The notes under the pieces: generated by a model
Seen by the model: the letters and a program-made list of their open reading frames with translations, nothing else
Database searches by the model: none
Told to the model about the DNA's origin: nothing
Assembly (NCBI RefSeq): GCF_009858335.1
Contig: NZ_VMSE01000001.1
Span: 496,001-560,000 of the forward strand
Length of the DNA stretch: 64,000 bases
Source of the DNA: Methylovorus glucosotrophus
GTDB lineage: Bacteria > Pseudomonadota > Gammaproteobacteria > Burkholderiales > Methylophilaceae
Direction of reading: 5' to 3'
Program-made: the position numbers and the translations under genes
In this document: one piece after another, positions 36,958 to 47,146 of the stretch
How positions within the stretch are numbered: the first letter of the stretch is position 1
How the letters are laid out: the number at the start of each line of letters is the position of its first letter

Positions 36958-38069
36958 ACTCCAATTCCACTCGTCAAAATGGCAAATGCCGCATCCAGCA
37001 GGATGACGGACGTAATGGCAGTGACCACCGAGCTGGTGGTGCTGGCGCTCAGGCTTTCGGTATTGGGCATGATGCGCAGGCCGAAGTGGCAAGCCACCAG
37101 CGTGACCACAAAGCCAAACAGCAGGCCTTTGAACAGGCTAAGCGTCAGGTTGACCGGCTCCACCACCATGGGCAGATAGTCAAAAAAGAAACGAAAGCTC
37201 AGGCCCAGCTCGGTATTGGCCGACAGCGCTCCGCCCGCCAGCCCCCAGAAGGAAGTCCACAACACCAGAAAAGGCGCGACAAAGGTCAGCCCGAGTACCT
37301 TGGGCAGCACGATGCGCAAGATGCGCGAGACACCCATGGTGGTCAGCGCGTCGATTTCCTCGGTCACTCGCATCACGCCTATCTGCGCCGTCATGGCGGA
37401 GCCTGATCGGCCTGCCACCAGAATCGCCATCAGGATGGGCCCCAGCTCGCGGATCATGCTCAGGCCGAGAATATTGACGATGAAAATGTCCGCGCCAAAG
37501 GTGCGCAGTTGTGACGACATCAGGTAACTCATGGCAACACCGATCATGAAGCCCAACAGGCCGGTGACCGGCAATGCCGTGACGCCGCTCTTGTAGATAT
37601 TGGCCATGAATTCGCGCCACGGAAACGCCGATGGACGACGCACCAGATAGAGCATTTCCAGCAGCAACAGGCCGATCAGCTGCACGAAATCGGTCAAATG
37701 CTGGGCAAATTTCATGACCAGCTCGCCCGTCGCTACCAGTGGAAACGCCCAGTCGATGTGGGAGCCGGTGCGTGCTGGCACGCGCAATCCCTGCAGTGTG
37801 GTGAACAGGGCGCGCTGCTCTTCCGTTACCTGCATGCGGGCATCCAGCTTGCCCTCCCAGCCGTTCAGCAGGATGGTCGCGCCCGCCGTGTCCAGTTGCT
37901 CGGTGGCCAGCAGATCCCACTGCGTAAAGGGGTCAGAGAAGAAAGGCTGCAAGGCCTGTTTGAGTTCGGCAAAGTCGTTGTCCAGCGCGCGCAAGGACCA
38001 TTGCCCCAGCAGGCGCACGCGACGACGGCCTTTTGCATCCTGATCAATTTCGAAACTGGCAGCTGCCAT
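36954..38069 (-). CDS. MlaE-type permease with N-terminal STAS-like domain
   Basis: 371 residues from ATG 38069 (AAGGGG upstream). Residues 1-100 form a STAS-like soluble domain (VRLLGQWSLRALDNDFAEL), followed by the MlaE/YrbE core with about five helices and the signatures MSYLMSSQLRTFGADIFIVNILG and RSGSAMTAQIGVMRVTEEIDAL. STAS and permease parts are separate proteins in E. coli (MlaB, MlaE); here they are fused, as in many proteobacterial MCE operons. Confidence 0.92.
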   Translation of the reverse strand: MAAASFEIDQDAKGRRRVRLLGQWSLRALDNDFAELKQALQPFFSDPFTQWDLLATEQLDTAGATILLNGWEGKLDARMQVTEEQRALFTTLQGLRVPARTGSHIDWAFPLVATGELVMKFAQHLTDFVQLIGLLLLEMLYLVRRPSAFPWREFMANIYKSGVTALPVTGLLGFMIGVAMSYLMSSQLRTFGADIFIVNILGLSMIRELGPILMAILVAGRSGSAMTAQIGVMRVTEEIDALTTMGVSRILRIVLPKVLGLTFVAPFLVLWTSFWGLAGGALSANTELGLSFRFFFDYLPMVVEPVNLTLSLFKGLLFGFVVTLVACHFGLRIMPNTESLSASTTSSVVTAITSVILLDAAFAILTSGIGV

Positions 38070-38248
38070 GTTTACCCCTTGCGAACGCCCCGAAAGCGGG
38101 GTGCCGCATTGCAAAACGTATACAGGTGGAGATGTGTCTTGTTGTTGTCTGGCATCCGGCGGGTGAAGTAATTGCCTCACTCAAGGGACAGGCCGCAAGC
38201 GACACTGGTTCAACAGTGACACTGATTCATATCATGAGCTCAACAATG

Positions 38249-38277
38249 CCCGACTTGGCAGAGGGCGACAAGTCGGG
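38249..38277. other. Stem-loop downstream of the GNAT gene
   Basis: Perfect 9-bp inverted repeat CCCGACTTG / CAAGTCGGG with an 11-base loop, about 60 bases past the GNAT stop. No T run. It may be a Rho-type 3' end or a spacer structure between operons. The rest of 38070-38336 shows no gene; a small hairpin CCCCG/CGGGG lies in the leader of the permease operon. Confidence 0.4.
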
Positions 38278-38336
38278 ATTGTCCTACATGGCGGGGCAGG
38301 GGCGGGATGGAACCCGGACGGCTGAAAACAGGGCGC

Positions 38337-38804
38337 TTACAGAAACATGCGGCGCGCCTGCAGCTGGGTGGGTTGCCAGCCAAGGTGCTGGTAATAGCCC
38401 ACGGCGGGCGTGTTTTCAGTATCGACCAGGATTTGCGCGCGGGTGACGCCCTGATCCTTGCACCATTGCAATACGGCATCGAGCAGGGTGCGGCCGATGC
38501 CGGCATGGCGATAGTCCTTGTCCACGATCATGTCTTCCAGCCAGGCGGCAGGCGTGCCCTGGGCGGTGGAGATGATGAGCTGCGCACTGACCATGCCGAT
38601 CACCTTGCCTTCGGCGGTGCGGGCCACTTTGATAATGCCGCGATCCGGCGCTGCAATCAGCATGGCAAGCCCGCGCCGCTGGGCTTCGGTGTCCGCTTCA
38701 AAATCAGCTTCTATGCCGAACAGGTCTTCCAGCAGCAGGCACAGCGTGGGGATGTCAGCGGCGACGGCGTTATCAATAGAAATGCTGGTTGCTTGCAGCT
38801 GCAT
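38337..38804 (-). CDS. GNAT-family N-acetyltransferase
   Basis: 155 residues of the GNAT fold with the acetyl-CoA loop DKDYRHAGIGRTLLDAVLQW and an N-terminal beta-alpha unit (SISIDNAVAADIPTLCLLLED). Substrate unknown. Two bases downstream of the XRE-cupin regulator gene, so they form one operon divergent from the N-methylglutamate genes. It might act on an amine or amino acid metabolite of that pathway (inference). Confidence 0.88.
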   Translation of the reverse strand: MQLQATSISIDNAVAADIPTLCLLLEDLFGIEADFEADTEAQRRGLAMLIAAPDRGIIKVARTAEGKVIGMVSAQLIISTAQGTPAAWLEDMIVDKDYRHAGIGRTLLDAVLQWCKDQGVTRAQILVDTENTPAVGYYQHLGWQPTQLQARRMFL

Positions 38805-38806
38805 GC

Positions 38807-39454
38807 CTATTCCTCCGGCGTGTCAGGAAAGTCGTGATGGATGATGGAGAGGAACTTCACCGGCGCGCTCACCAGCCGCTCGGGCCGATGTGGCTGCTCA
38901 CCGCGAAAGGTCAGTGAATCACCTGGCTGCAGCAGAAAGGTCTCATTGCCCACTTTATATTCAACCTCACCTTCCAGCATGTGGATGAACTCGGTGCCGC
39001 TGTGCTCAAAGGGCGGGAATTCCTCGCCCGGATCTTCCAGGGTAATCAGGAAGGGCTCGAAGGTTTTTTTCGGGCCCTGATCATAGGCCAGCAGGTGGTA
39101 GGTGTGCCCACGTTTGGTGCCACGGCGCACCACTTCCATGCCCTGTCCGTGCTTCACCAGCTGTGCGCTGCTGGTCTGGATGTTGTAGTCGCGAAATAGC
39201 CGCGACAGCGTCACGCCCAGCGCATTGGCAATCTGTTCCAGTGTTTCCAGGCTGGTGGACACCAGACCGTTTTCTATCTTGCTCAACATGCCGCGACTGA
39301 TGCTGGCACGCTCGGAAATATCCGCAATGGTCAGGCCATGCTGCAGGCGAATCTGGCGTATGACGTTGCCCAGATGGCGACCCAGCGACCGGGCGTCGCT
39401 GTCGCTCATCACCGGCGCAATGTCGGCGGAAGCAGTATTGGATGGGGTTGCCAT
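38807..39454 (-). CDS. XRE-family regulator with cupin domain
   Basis: 215 residues. N-terminal helix-turn-helix (about 27-85, IRLQHGLTIADISERASISR and SKIENGLVSTSLETL) and C-terminal cupin (about 140-205, HSGTEFIHMLEGEVEYKVG and LQPGDSLTFRGEQPHRPE). This PuuR/SinR-like class usually controls a neighbouring amine or amino acid catabolic operon in response to a small ligand bound in the cupin. It is divergent from mgdA with a 214-base shared control region, so it is the likely regulator of the N-methylglutamate pathway. Confidence 0.9.
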   Translation of the reverse strand: MATPSNTASADIAPVMSDSDARSLGRHLGNVIRQIRLQHGLTIADISERASISRGMLSKIENGLVSTSLETLEQIANALGVTLSRLFRDYNIQTSSAQLVKHGQGMEVVRRGTKRGHTYHLLAYDQGPKKTFEPFLITLEDPGEEFPPFEHSGTEFIHMLEGEVEYKVGNETFLLQPGDSLTFRGEQPHRPERLVSAPVKFLSIIHHDFPDTPEE

Positions 39455-39552
39455 GGGCTCTCCGGGGTTGCAAATCAGGGTTCAGTGTACAAGAAAAACA
39501 GGGGGCTAGCCACGATAAGTTTCCTGTGAAGAAAAAAAGTTGCAAAAAACTG

Positions 39553-39582
39553 TTGACGGCGAAATTCCGGGAATGCTTAAAT
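39553..39582 (+). promoter_or_regulatory. Candidate promoter of the mgdABCD-gmaS-mgsABC operon
   Basis: TTGACG (39553-39558), 18-base spacer, TTAAAT (39577-39582), 87 bases before the mgdA start. Confidence 0.45.
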
Positions 39583-39591
39583 AGCAACAAA

Positions 39592-39610
39592 TGTTTCACC
39601 ACAGTAAACA
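39592..39610. promoter_or_regulatory. Candidate operator in the mgdA leader
   Basis: TGTTT-N9-AAACA just downstream of the putative promoter, followed by a second TAAACA at 39618-39623 (13 bases after the first). A possible XRE-cupin binding site; the arms are only 5 bp. Confidence 0.3.
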
Positions 39611-39668
39611 AAGTTATTAAACAGGAATATTTATTGCTTATGTACGGCATGAGCAATGGAGACAATCG

Positions 39669-40910
39669 ATGCCCTTAAGACTGCTGAAATACGCCCTGAG
39701 CCGAAAGCACCCGGCCCCCCGCTTTTTCCGGGACTGTACCGAGCCCAAGAAAAGCTATGACGCCGTGATTATTGGTGGCGGCGGCCACGGCCTGGCAGCG
39801 GCCTATTACCTGGCCAAGGACCATGGCATTACCAATGTGGCGGTGCTGGAAAAAGGCTATATCGGCGGCGGCAATACCGGCCGCAATACCACTATCGTGC
39901 GTTCCAATTACCTGACACCGGAAGGCGTCAATTTTTACGACGCCAGCGTCAAGATATATGAAGGTTTGTCCGAAGAGCTGGACATCAACCTGTTCTACTC
40001 CACCCGCGGCCACTTCACCCTGGCGCACACCGAATCTGCCCTGCGCACCATGCGCTGGCGTGCCGAGGTCAATAAGCATGTGGGCGTTGATAGCTATGTG
40101 GTGGGGCCGGATGATATTTCCCGTGCCTGCCCGCAGCTGGATATCAGCTGTAGCGGCAAGGCGCCTATCCTGGGTGCGCTGTACCACGGACCAGGCTCGA
40201 TTGCCCGTCACGATGCCGTGGCCTGGGGCTATGCCCGCGGTGCAGACAGCATGGGCGTGGAAATTTTCCAGAATACCGAAGTGACCGGCCTCGACATCCA
40301 GTCTGGCAAGATCAAGGGCGTGCACACCAGCCGTGGCTATATCGCCACCAACAAGGTGCTGTCGGCCGTGGCCGGGTTTACCCCGCGCATCACCAATATG
40401 GCGGGCGTCGATACGCCTATCGTCATTCATCCGCTGCAGGCCTGTGTCAGCGAGCCGATGAAACCCTGGCTGGACACGATTCTGGTCTCCGGCAGCCTGC
40501 ATGTATATGTCAGCCAGTCCTCGCGCGGCGAGCTGGTCATGGGCTCTTCGCTGGATCCTTACGAAGTGCATTCCACGCGCTCTTCGCTGGATTTCGTCGA
40601 AGGCCTCACCTCGCACATGCTCGATATGTTCCCTTTCCTTTCCAACGTGAAGATCGTGCGCCAGTGGGCAGGCATGGCGGATATGACGCCTGACTTCTCA
40701 CCCATCATGGGCACGACGCCGGTGGAGGGTTTTTACCTGGATGCTGGCTGGGGTACCTGGGGCTTCAAGGCCACGCCGATCAGCGGCAAGACCATGGCCG
40801 CCACCATGGCCAACGACCAGGCTCCCGAACTGATCAAGCCATTCCGCTTGAGCCGGTTTGAAGATTACGACCTGACAGGCGAAAAGGGCGCTGCTTCCGT
40901 CGGCCACTAG
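39669..40910 (+). CDS. mgdA: N-methylglutamate dehydrogenase subunit A (SoxB-like)
   Basis: 413 residues, homologous to the sarcosine oxidase beta subunit. FAD/NAD-binding Rossmann motif GGGGHGLAAAYYLAKDHG near residue 40 and the glycine-rich VLEKGYIGGGNTGRNTT. It forms the catalytic FAD/FMN-containing core of heterotetrameric N-methylglutamate dehydrogenase, which oxidises N-methylglutamate to glutamate and a C1 unit. GGAG precedes the ATG. First gene of the eight-gene methylamine operon. Confidence 0.92.
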   Translation: MPLRLLKYALSRKHPAPRFFRDCTEPKKSYDAVIIGGGGHGLAAAYYLAKDHGITNVAVLEKGYIGGGNTGRNTTIVRSNYLTPEGVNFYDASVKIYEGLSEELDINLFYSTRGHFTLAHTESALRTMRWRAEVNKHVGVDSYVVGPDDISRACPQLDISCSGKAPILGALYHGPGSIARHDAVAWGYARGADSMGVEIFQNTEVTGLDIQSGKIKGVHTSRGYIATNKVLSAVAGFTPRITNMAGVDTPIVIHPLQACVSEPMKPWLDTILVSGSLHVYVSQSSRGELVMGSSLDPYEVHSTRSSLDFVEGLTSHMLDMFPFLSNVKIVRQWAGMADMTPDFSPIMGTTPVEGFYLDAGWGTWGFKATPISGKTMAATMANDQAPELIKPFRLSRFEDYDLTGEKGAASVGH

Positions 40911-40956
40911 GCACGGGGCAGATTGTTTGGCGAATTGTTAAGTTAAGGATGCTGTT

Positions 40957-41220
40957 TTGAAATTACTGACTTGTCCCGTGAATGGAACCCGTCCCCTGAG
41001 TGAGTTTGTCTTCGGTGGCGAGATTCGCAATATGCCTGACCCCGCGCAGGCAAGCGATAGCGCCTGGGCTGCCTATGTGTACAACCGCAGTGGCGCCCCC
41101 GGCCTGAAAAAAGAGTGGTGGTATCACAGCCCAAGCGGCACCTGGTTTGTCGCCGAGCGCAACACCCTGACCGATCAGGTGGCGCGCACCTATCTTTACG
41201 GCCAGGAGGACAAGGCATGA
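40957..41220 (+). CDS. mgdB: N-methylglutamate dehydrogenase subunit B (SoxD-like)
   Basis: 87-residue small zinc-type subunit of sarcosine oxidase delta type: LTCPVNGTRPLSEF at the N-terminus, then the conserved LKKEWWYHSPSGTWFVAERNT. The Cys count is reduced relative to classic SoxD (one near the N-terminus). TTG start with AAGGAT upstream. Its stop overlaps the mgdC start (ATGA). Confidence 0.88.
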   Translation: MKLLTCPVNGTRPLSEFVFGGEIRNMPDPAQASDSAWAAYVYNRSGAPGLKKEWWYHSPSGTWFVAERNTLTDQVARTYLYGQEDKA

Positions 41221-44117
41221 GCAAGCGTTTACCTCAGCGTGCCAGTGAATGGCTGAAGCGCGACAAGCCCATCAGCTTTTATTTCGAAGGCCAGAAATAC
41301 CAGGCCTATGAAGGCGACACCATCAGCAGTGCCCTGTGGGCCGCCGGTGAAACCGTGCTGGGTCGCAGTTTCAAATACCACCGTCCGCGTGGCGTGTTGA
41401 GCCTGGCCAATCATGATGTCAACGTCATGCTGGCCGATGGCACCGATACCAATATGCGCGGCGATGTATTGCCGGTGCAGGATGGCATGCAGCTGACCGT
41501 GGTGAATACCGATGGCGGCGTGAAGAACGACAAGAAGCGCTTTATTGATGCGATTTCATCGATATTGCCTGTGGGCTTTTATTATAAGGCGTTCCATACG
41601 CCACGCAGCCTGTTCCCGTTCTGGGAAAACATCATCCGCAAGTCGGCAGGCCTGGGCGTGGTCAACTTCAACTACCCACGTGAACTCAAGCGCAAGCTGC
41701 ATACGCATTGCGATCTGCTGATCATCGGCGCTGGCCCCACCGGCCTCACCGCTGCGCTGATGGCGGCTCCGCATGGCCTCAATATCATCGTCGTGGATGA
41801 AAATGCGCAAGCGGGCGGCAGCCTGAGCTATGACCTGGGCGGCTCCGACGAGTCGGCCAAGCGTCTTGCTGATCTGCTGGCCGAGCTGGCCAAGTATCCA
41901 AATGTCACGCTGCGCACCGGCGCTTATGCCGCTGGCTATTACACCGATCACCTGATTCCAATCGTGGAAACCACCGGCATTACCAAGGTGCGTGCCAAAG
42001 CCGTGATCGTGGCGAGTGGCGCGTTTGAACAGCCTCCCGTGTTCCGCAATAACGATTTGCCCGGCGTGATGCTGGCGACTGCCGCCCAACGCCTGCTGGC
42101 TCGCTACGCCACCAAGCCATGCGAAAGCGCCGTGGTGTTTGCCGCCAACAAGCAAGGCTACCGTGCCGCCATGGATCTGCTGGATGCCGGTGTCACCGTC
42201 AAGGCGATTGTCGACCTGCGGGCTGAGGGTGAACCCTGCAGCCTGGTGGATGCCATCAAGAGTCGTGGCGTAGCCATCTACAACGGCGCCTGTGTCTATG
42301 AAGTGCTGCCTGCGGCCAACAAGTTTGGCGTCAAGGGTGCGGTGATCTGCAGTTACGACGAAGCCAGCGCCAAGCCGCTGCTGCATGATCGTTTCACCAT
42401 AGATTGCGACGGCATCATCATGAGCGCAGGCTGGGCACCGGCCGCTGCCTTGCTGTATCAGGCAGGCACTGGCATGCGCTATGAAAAATCCGCCGAGCAG
42501 TTCGTGCCTGCCAAGTTGCCTGCTGGCATGTTTGCAGCGGGCAAGGTGAATGGGATTTTTGATCTGGCGCAACGTTTGCAGGATGGGGCGCGTGCGGCAT
42601 CTGAAGCGCTGACCTACCTGGGCAAGCAAGTGCCCAGCGTCACCGTGGACCGCGAGTACATCGCCAGCCCCAGCCATCCTTACCCCATGGTGGAGCATCC
42701 CAAGGGCAAGAATTTTGTCGACTTCGACGAAGACATCAGCATCAAGGATTTTGTGCATGCCGCGCAGGAAGGCTTTGACAATATCGAGCTGATGAAGCGC
42801 TTTACCACGGTCGGCATGGGCCCCAGCCAGGGCAAGCATTCCAATATGAATGCCATCCGCATTCTGGCGCGTATCCGTCAATTGCCGGTGGAACGCATTG
42901 GCACCACGACCGCGCGTCCGTTCTTCCACCCCACGCCGATTGGTCACCTGGCCGGACGTGGCTTGCACCCGCATCGCCTGACCACGCTGCATGGCTGGCA
43001 CGAAGCGCATGGCGCCGAGTTTACCGATGTCGGCGTGTGGAAACGGCCGGCCTGGTATCGCCGCGCCGGTCTGGAAAAACAGCAGGCCATTTACGAAGAA
43101 GCCCTGGCCGTGCGCAAAGCCGCTGGCATGATCGATGTCGGCACGCTGGGCAAGCTGGAAGTGCGTGGCCCCGATGCGGCTGAGTTCCTGGAGCGCTTTT
43201 ACACCGGGTCTTTCAAGACGCAGAAGATTGGTCGCACCCGCTATGCCCTGTTGCTGGACGAAGCCGGTGTGATGGTCGACGACGGCATTGCCTGCCGCAT
43301 CGCCGAGGATTACTTCTACATCACGGCCAGCACCACCAATGCTGCTGCCGTCTACCGTGAAATGCAGCGCTGGCTGCAGATCTGGCAACTGGATGTCGGT
43401 CTGGTGAATGTCACTGGTGCCTATGGTGGCATCAACCTGGCTGGTCCGGCTGCGCGTGGTATTTTGTCCAAACTCACCTTGCGTCCGCTGGACGATGCCA
43501 GCCTGCCATTTGGCGCGGTATGCGATACCGAGATTGCCGGGGTTCCGGCCCGCCTGATCCGCGTGGGCTTTGTATCTGACCTCGCGTTTGAAATGCACGT
43601 ACCGGCTGGCAGCGCCCAGCATGTATGGAATGCCCTGCTGGAAAACGGCGTGGCTGAGGGCTTGCGTCCGTTTGGTACCGATACCCAGCGCCTGTTGCGC
43701 CTGGAGATGGGCAATCACCTGATTGGTCAGGACACCGATGGCCTGACCCAGCCGTTTGAAGCGGGTAGCGACGGTGCGATCCAGTTTGCCAAGCCCTTCT
43801 TCATCGGCCAGCGTAGTTTGCAGATTATCGCCCGCAAGCCGCTCAACAAGCGTCTGGTGCCCTTCACCCTGTCCGAAGGCTATCAGGGCGAAACCATCAA
43901 CGAATGCAATCTGGTGATAGGTGCTGACGGCAACATCAAGGGCCGCGTTACCAGCATCGCCTTCAGCCCCACGGTCGGCCGCTTTATCGGTTTTGCCTAT
44001 GTGGACCCGGCCAATGTCGCCGAGGGCGCTGCCTTCAATATCCGCACAGATAGCGACAGTCTGGTCATGGCCCGTGTTGCGGCCACGCCATTCGTTCAAC
44101 TGCAATCGGAAGCCTGA
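41217..44117 (+). CDS. mgdC: N-methylglutamate dehydrogenase subunit C (SoxA-like)
   Basis: 966 residues, sarcosine oxidase alpha type. N-terminal 2Fe-2S-ferredoxin-like region (Fer2_4, about 20-110), an NAD(P)/FAD pyridine-nucleotide oxidoreductase domain (LLIIGAGPTGLTAALMAAPHG), and C-terminal aminomethyltransferase (GCV_T) domains (about 600-960) that bind tetrahydrofolate and catch the methylene group. This is why the pathway delivers methylene-tetrahydrofolate. The ATG overlaps mgdB by ATGA; longer upstream reading is only an open frame. Confidence 0.94.
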   Translation: MSKRLPQRASEWLKRDKPISFYFEGQKYQAYEGDTISSALWAAGETVLGRSFKYHRPRGVLSLANHDVNVMLADGTDTNMRGDVLPVQDGMQLTVVNTDGGVKNDKKRFIDAISSILPVGFYYKAFHTPRSLFPFWENIIRKSAGLGVVNFNYPRELKRKLHTHCDLLIIGAGPTGLTAALMAAPHGLNIIVVDENAQAGGSLSYDLGGSDESAKRLADLLAELAKYPNVTLRTGAYAAGYYTDHLIPIVETTGITKVRAKAVIVASGAFEQPPVFRNNDLPGVMLATAAQRLLARYATKPCESAVVFAANKQGYRAAMDLLDAGVTVKAIVDLRAEGEPCSLVDAIKSRGVAIYNGACVYEVLPAANKFGVKGAVICSYDEASAKPLLHDRFTIDCDGIIMSAGWAPAAALLYQAGTGMRYEKSAEQFVPAKLPAGMFAAGKVNGIFDLAQRLQDGARAASEALTYLGKQVPSVTVDREYIASPSHPYPMVEHPKGKNFVDFDEDISIKDFVHAAQEGFDNIELMKRFTTVGMGPSQGKHSNMNAIRILARIRQLPVERIGTTTARPFFHPTPIGHLAGRGLHPHRLTTLHGWHEAHGAEFTDVGVWKRPAWYRRAGLEKQQAIYEEALAVRKAAGMIDVGTLGKLEVRGPDAAEFLERFYTGSFKTQKIGRTRYALLLDEAGVMVDDGIACRIAEDYFYITASTTNAAAVYREMQRWLQIWQLDVGLVNVTGAYGGINLAGPAARGILSKLTLRPLDDASLPFGAVCDTEIAGVPARLIRVGFVSDLAFEMHVPAGSAQHVWNALLENGVAEGLRPFGTDTQRLLRLEMGNHLIGQDTDGLTQPFEAGSDGAIQFAKPFFIGQRSLQIIARKPLNKRLVPFTLSEGYQGETINECNLVIGADGNIKGRVTSIAFSPTVGRFIGFAYVDPANVAEGAAFNIRTDSDSLVMARVAATPFVQLQSEA

Positions 44118-44119
44118 TC

Positions 44120-44779
44120 ATGACTTTTATCCAGACCTCTCCTGTCAGCCACGCCCAGCACCATGCACATCCGGTCATGGGCAGCCTGAATTGCATGGAA
44201 ATCGCCTTGGAATTTGGTACCCCGCAAATCCAGCAAGCCCAGGCAGCGCTGGCCGGTGTCGCCGAGTTCAGCGCCTTTGCCCGCTTCGCCGTCAAGGGCG
44301 CAGGCGCTGCCGAATGGCTGAGTGCGCAGGGCATCACACTGCCACCGGCAGCCAACAGCTGGCTCATGCAGGATTCCACGCTGGTACTGCGTTTGGGCAA
44401 TAGCGAGTACTTGCTGGAGGACCAGTTTGTGGCGGGTCACGCCAGCCGTCTGGCGCAAGGCCCTGCCCCGGTGGGCGCCAAGCTTTATCCGGTGGCGCGC
44501 AGCGATGCCGCTCTGGTGCTGAGTGGTCAGCATGCGCTGTCGATACTGGCCGAAGTCTGCGCGCTGGATGTGGCCGCCGAGCTGGCCAATAACCAGCGCC
44601 TGCTGATGACGCAAGTCGCCAATATTTCGGTCACCCTGCTCAGCCAGACACTGAATGGCGAAACGGTTTACCGCCTGTGGTGCGATGGCACCTACGGCCC
44701 CTATCTGTGGCATGAACTGACCGCCATGGCCCAAGAATTCGGAGGCGGTCCGGTGGGCCTCTCCTTTTATTTCAAGTAA
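44120..44779 (+). CDS. mgdD: N-methylglutamate dehydrogenase subunit D (SoxG-like)
   Basis: 219 residues, sarcosine oxidase gamma type, an aminomethyltransferase-like fold without catalytic motifs. Starts 2 bases after mgdC. Completes the heterotetramer. Sequence in this family is poorly conserved, so the identification rests partly on position. Confidence 0.85.
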   Translation: MTFIQTSPVSHAQHHAHPVMGSLNCMEIALEFGTPQIQQAQAALAGVAEFSAFARFAVKGAGAAEWLSAQGITLPPAANSWLMQDSTLVLRLGNSEYLLEDQFVAGHASRLAQGPAPVGAKLYPVARSDAALVLSGQHALSILAEVCALDVAAELANNQRLLMTQVANISVTLLSQTLNGETVYRLWCDGTYGPYLWHELTAMAQEFGGGPVGLSFYFK

Positions 44780-46162
<1,383 letters not shown>

Positions 46163-46176
46163 GTTGGACTTTGAGC

Positions 46177-46193
46177 GCGCTGCCCGGCAGCGC
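46177..46193 (+). other. Intercistronic hairpin between gmaS and mgsA
   Basis: Palindrome GCGCTGCCCGGCAGCGC, then a second stem GGCGGA / TCCGCC at about 46196-46217. No T run. It may tune relative levels of gmaS and mgs messages. Confidence 0.4.
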
Positions 46194-46249
46194 ATGGCGG
46201 AGTAGGGCATATCCGCCACCTGATGAATGAATTTGAAAGGAGCAACATC

Positions 46250-47146
46250 ATGTGTGGAATTGTAGGTTTGCTGGTTAAAAACCCCAGCATGCGCGCCAAC
46301 ATTGGCGAGCTGATGATGCCGATGCTGATCGGCATGACAGAACGTGGCCCTGACTCTGCCGGTATGGCAGTGTTTACGGCGCCTGTGGCAGGCAACGAGC
46401 TGAAGTACAGCCTGTATGCCCCGACCATGGACTTCAACTGGCAAGGCCTGGCGCATGATTTTGATGCGCACCTGGGCAGCAAGGTCAGCCTCAGCACCAA
46501 GGGCAACCACGCCATCCTGATCTCGCATCTGGAAACCCCGACCATCAAGACCTGGATCAAGGAACACTATCCACAGATTCACATGCTGTCCGTCGGCCAG
46601 TCGATTGATGTGTACAAGGATACCGGCCTGCCAGCTGATGTCGCCGCCCGTTATGACTTGCCGCAACTAAGCGGTACCCATCTGGTGGGCCATACCCGCA
46701 TGGCCACAGAGTCTGCCATTACCCCGGCCCACGCCCACCCATTCACCGCTGGCCGTGACTGGTGCCTGGTGCACAACGGTTCACTGTCCAACGCCAACAG
46801 CCTGCGCCGCAAGCTGCAGCACGAAGGCATCGACTTTGAAACCGATAACGATACCGAAGCGGCTTGTCGTTTCCTGGAATGGCGCATGCGTGAAGGCGAC
46901 GATCTCAAGACCGCGCTGGAGCATGGTTTTGATGAGCTGGATGGTTTCTACACCCTGTTGATGGGCACCAAGGACCAGCTGGCCCTGATCCGCGATCCGT
47001 TTGCCTGCAAACCAGCCGTGGTGGCCGAGCATGATGATTACGTGGCGATTGCCTCCGAGTTCCGCTCGCTGGCCCACCTGCCCGATGTGAAGAATGCGCA
47101 CGTGTTTGAACCTTCGCCCAAGGAGATGTATGTATGGAAAGTCTAA
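46250..47146 (+). CDS. mgsA: N-methylglutamate synthase subunit A (glutamine amidotransferase type)
   Basis: 298 residues from ATG 46250 (AAAGGAG upstream). Begins MCGIVGLLVKN, so Cys2 becomes the N-terminal nucleophile of a class II (Ntn) amidotransferase. Motifs GMTERGPDSAGMAVF, HTRMATESAITPAHAHPF and CLVHNGSLSN present. In N-methylglutamate synthase this subunit handles gamma-glutamylmethylamide, releasing methylamine to be transferred to the 2-oxoglutarate-derived acceptor. The stop overlaps the mgsB start by 13 bases. Confidence 0.92.
   Translation: MCGIVGLLVKNPSMRANIGELMMPMLIGMTERGPDSAGMAVFTAPVAGNELKYSLYAPTMDFNWQGLAHDFDAHLGSKVSLSTKGNHAILISHLETPTIKTWIKEHYPQIHMLSVGQSIDVYKDTGLPADVAARYDLPQLSGTHLVGHTRMATESAITPAHAHPFTAGRDWCLVHNGSLSNANSLRRKLQHEGIDFETDNDTEAACRFLEWRMREGDDLKTALEHGFDELDGFYTLLMGTKDQLALIRDPFACKPAVVAEHDDYVAIASEFRSLAHLPDVKNAHVFEPSPKEMYVWKV

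Noticed and set aside
41556..44105. 849-residue minus-strand ORF opposite mgdC
   Set aside because: Antisense shadow; no domains, and the plus-strand gene is certain.
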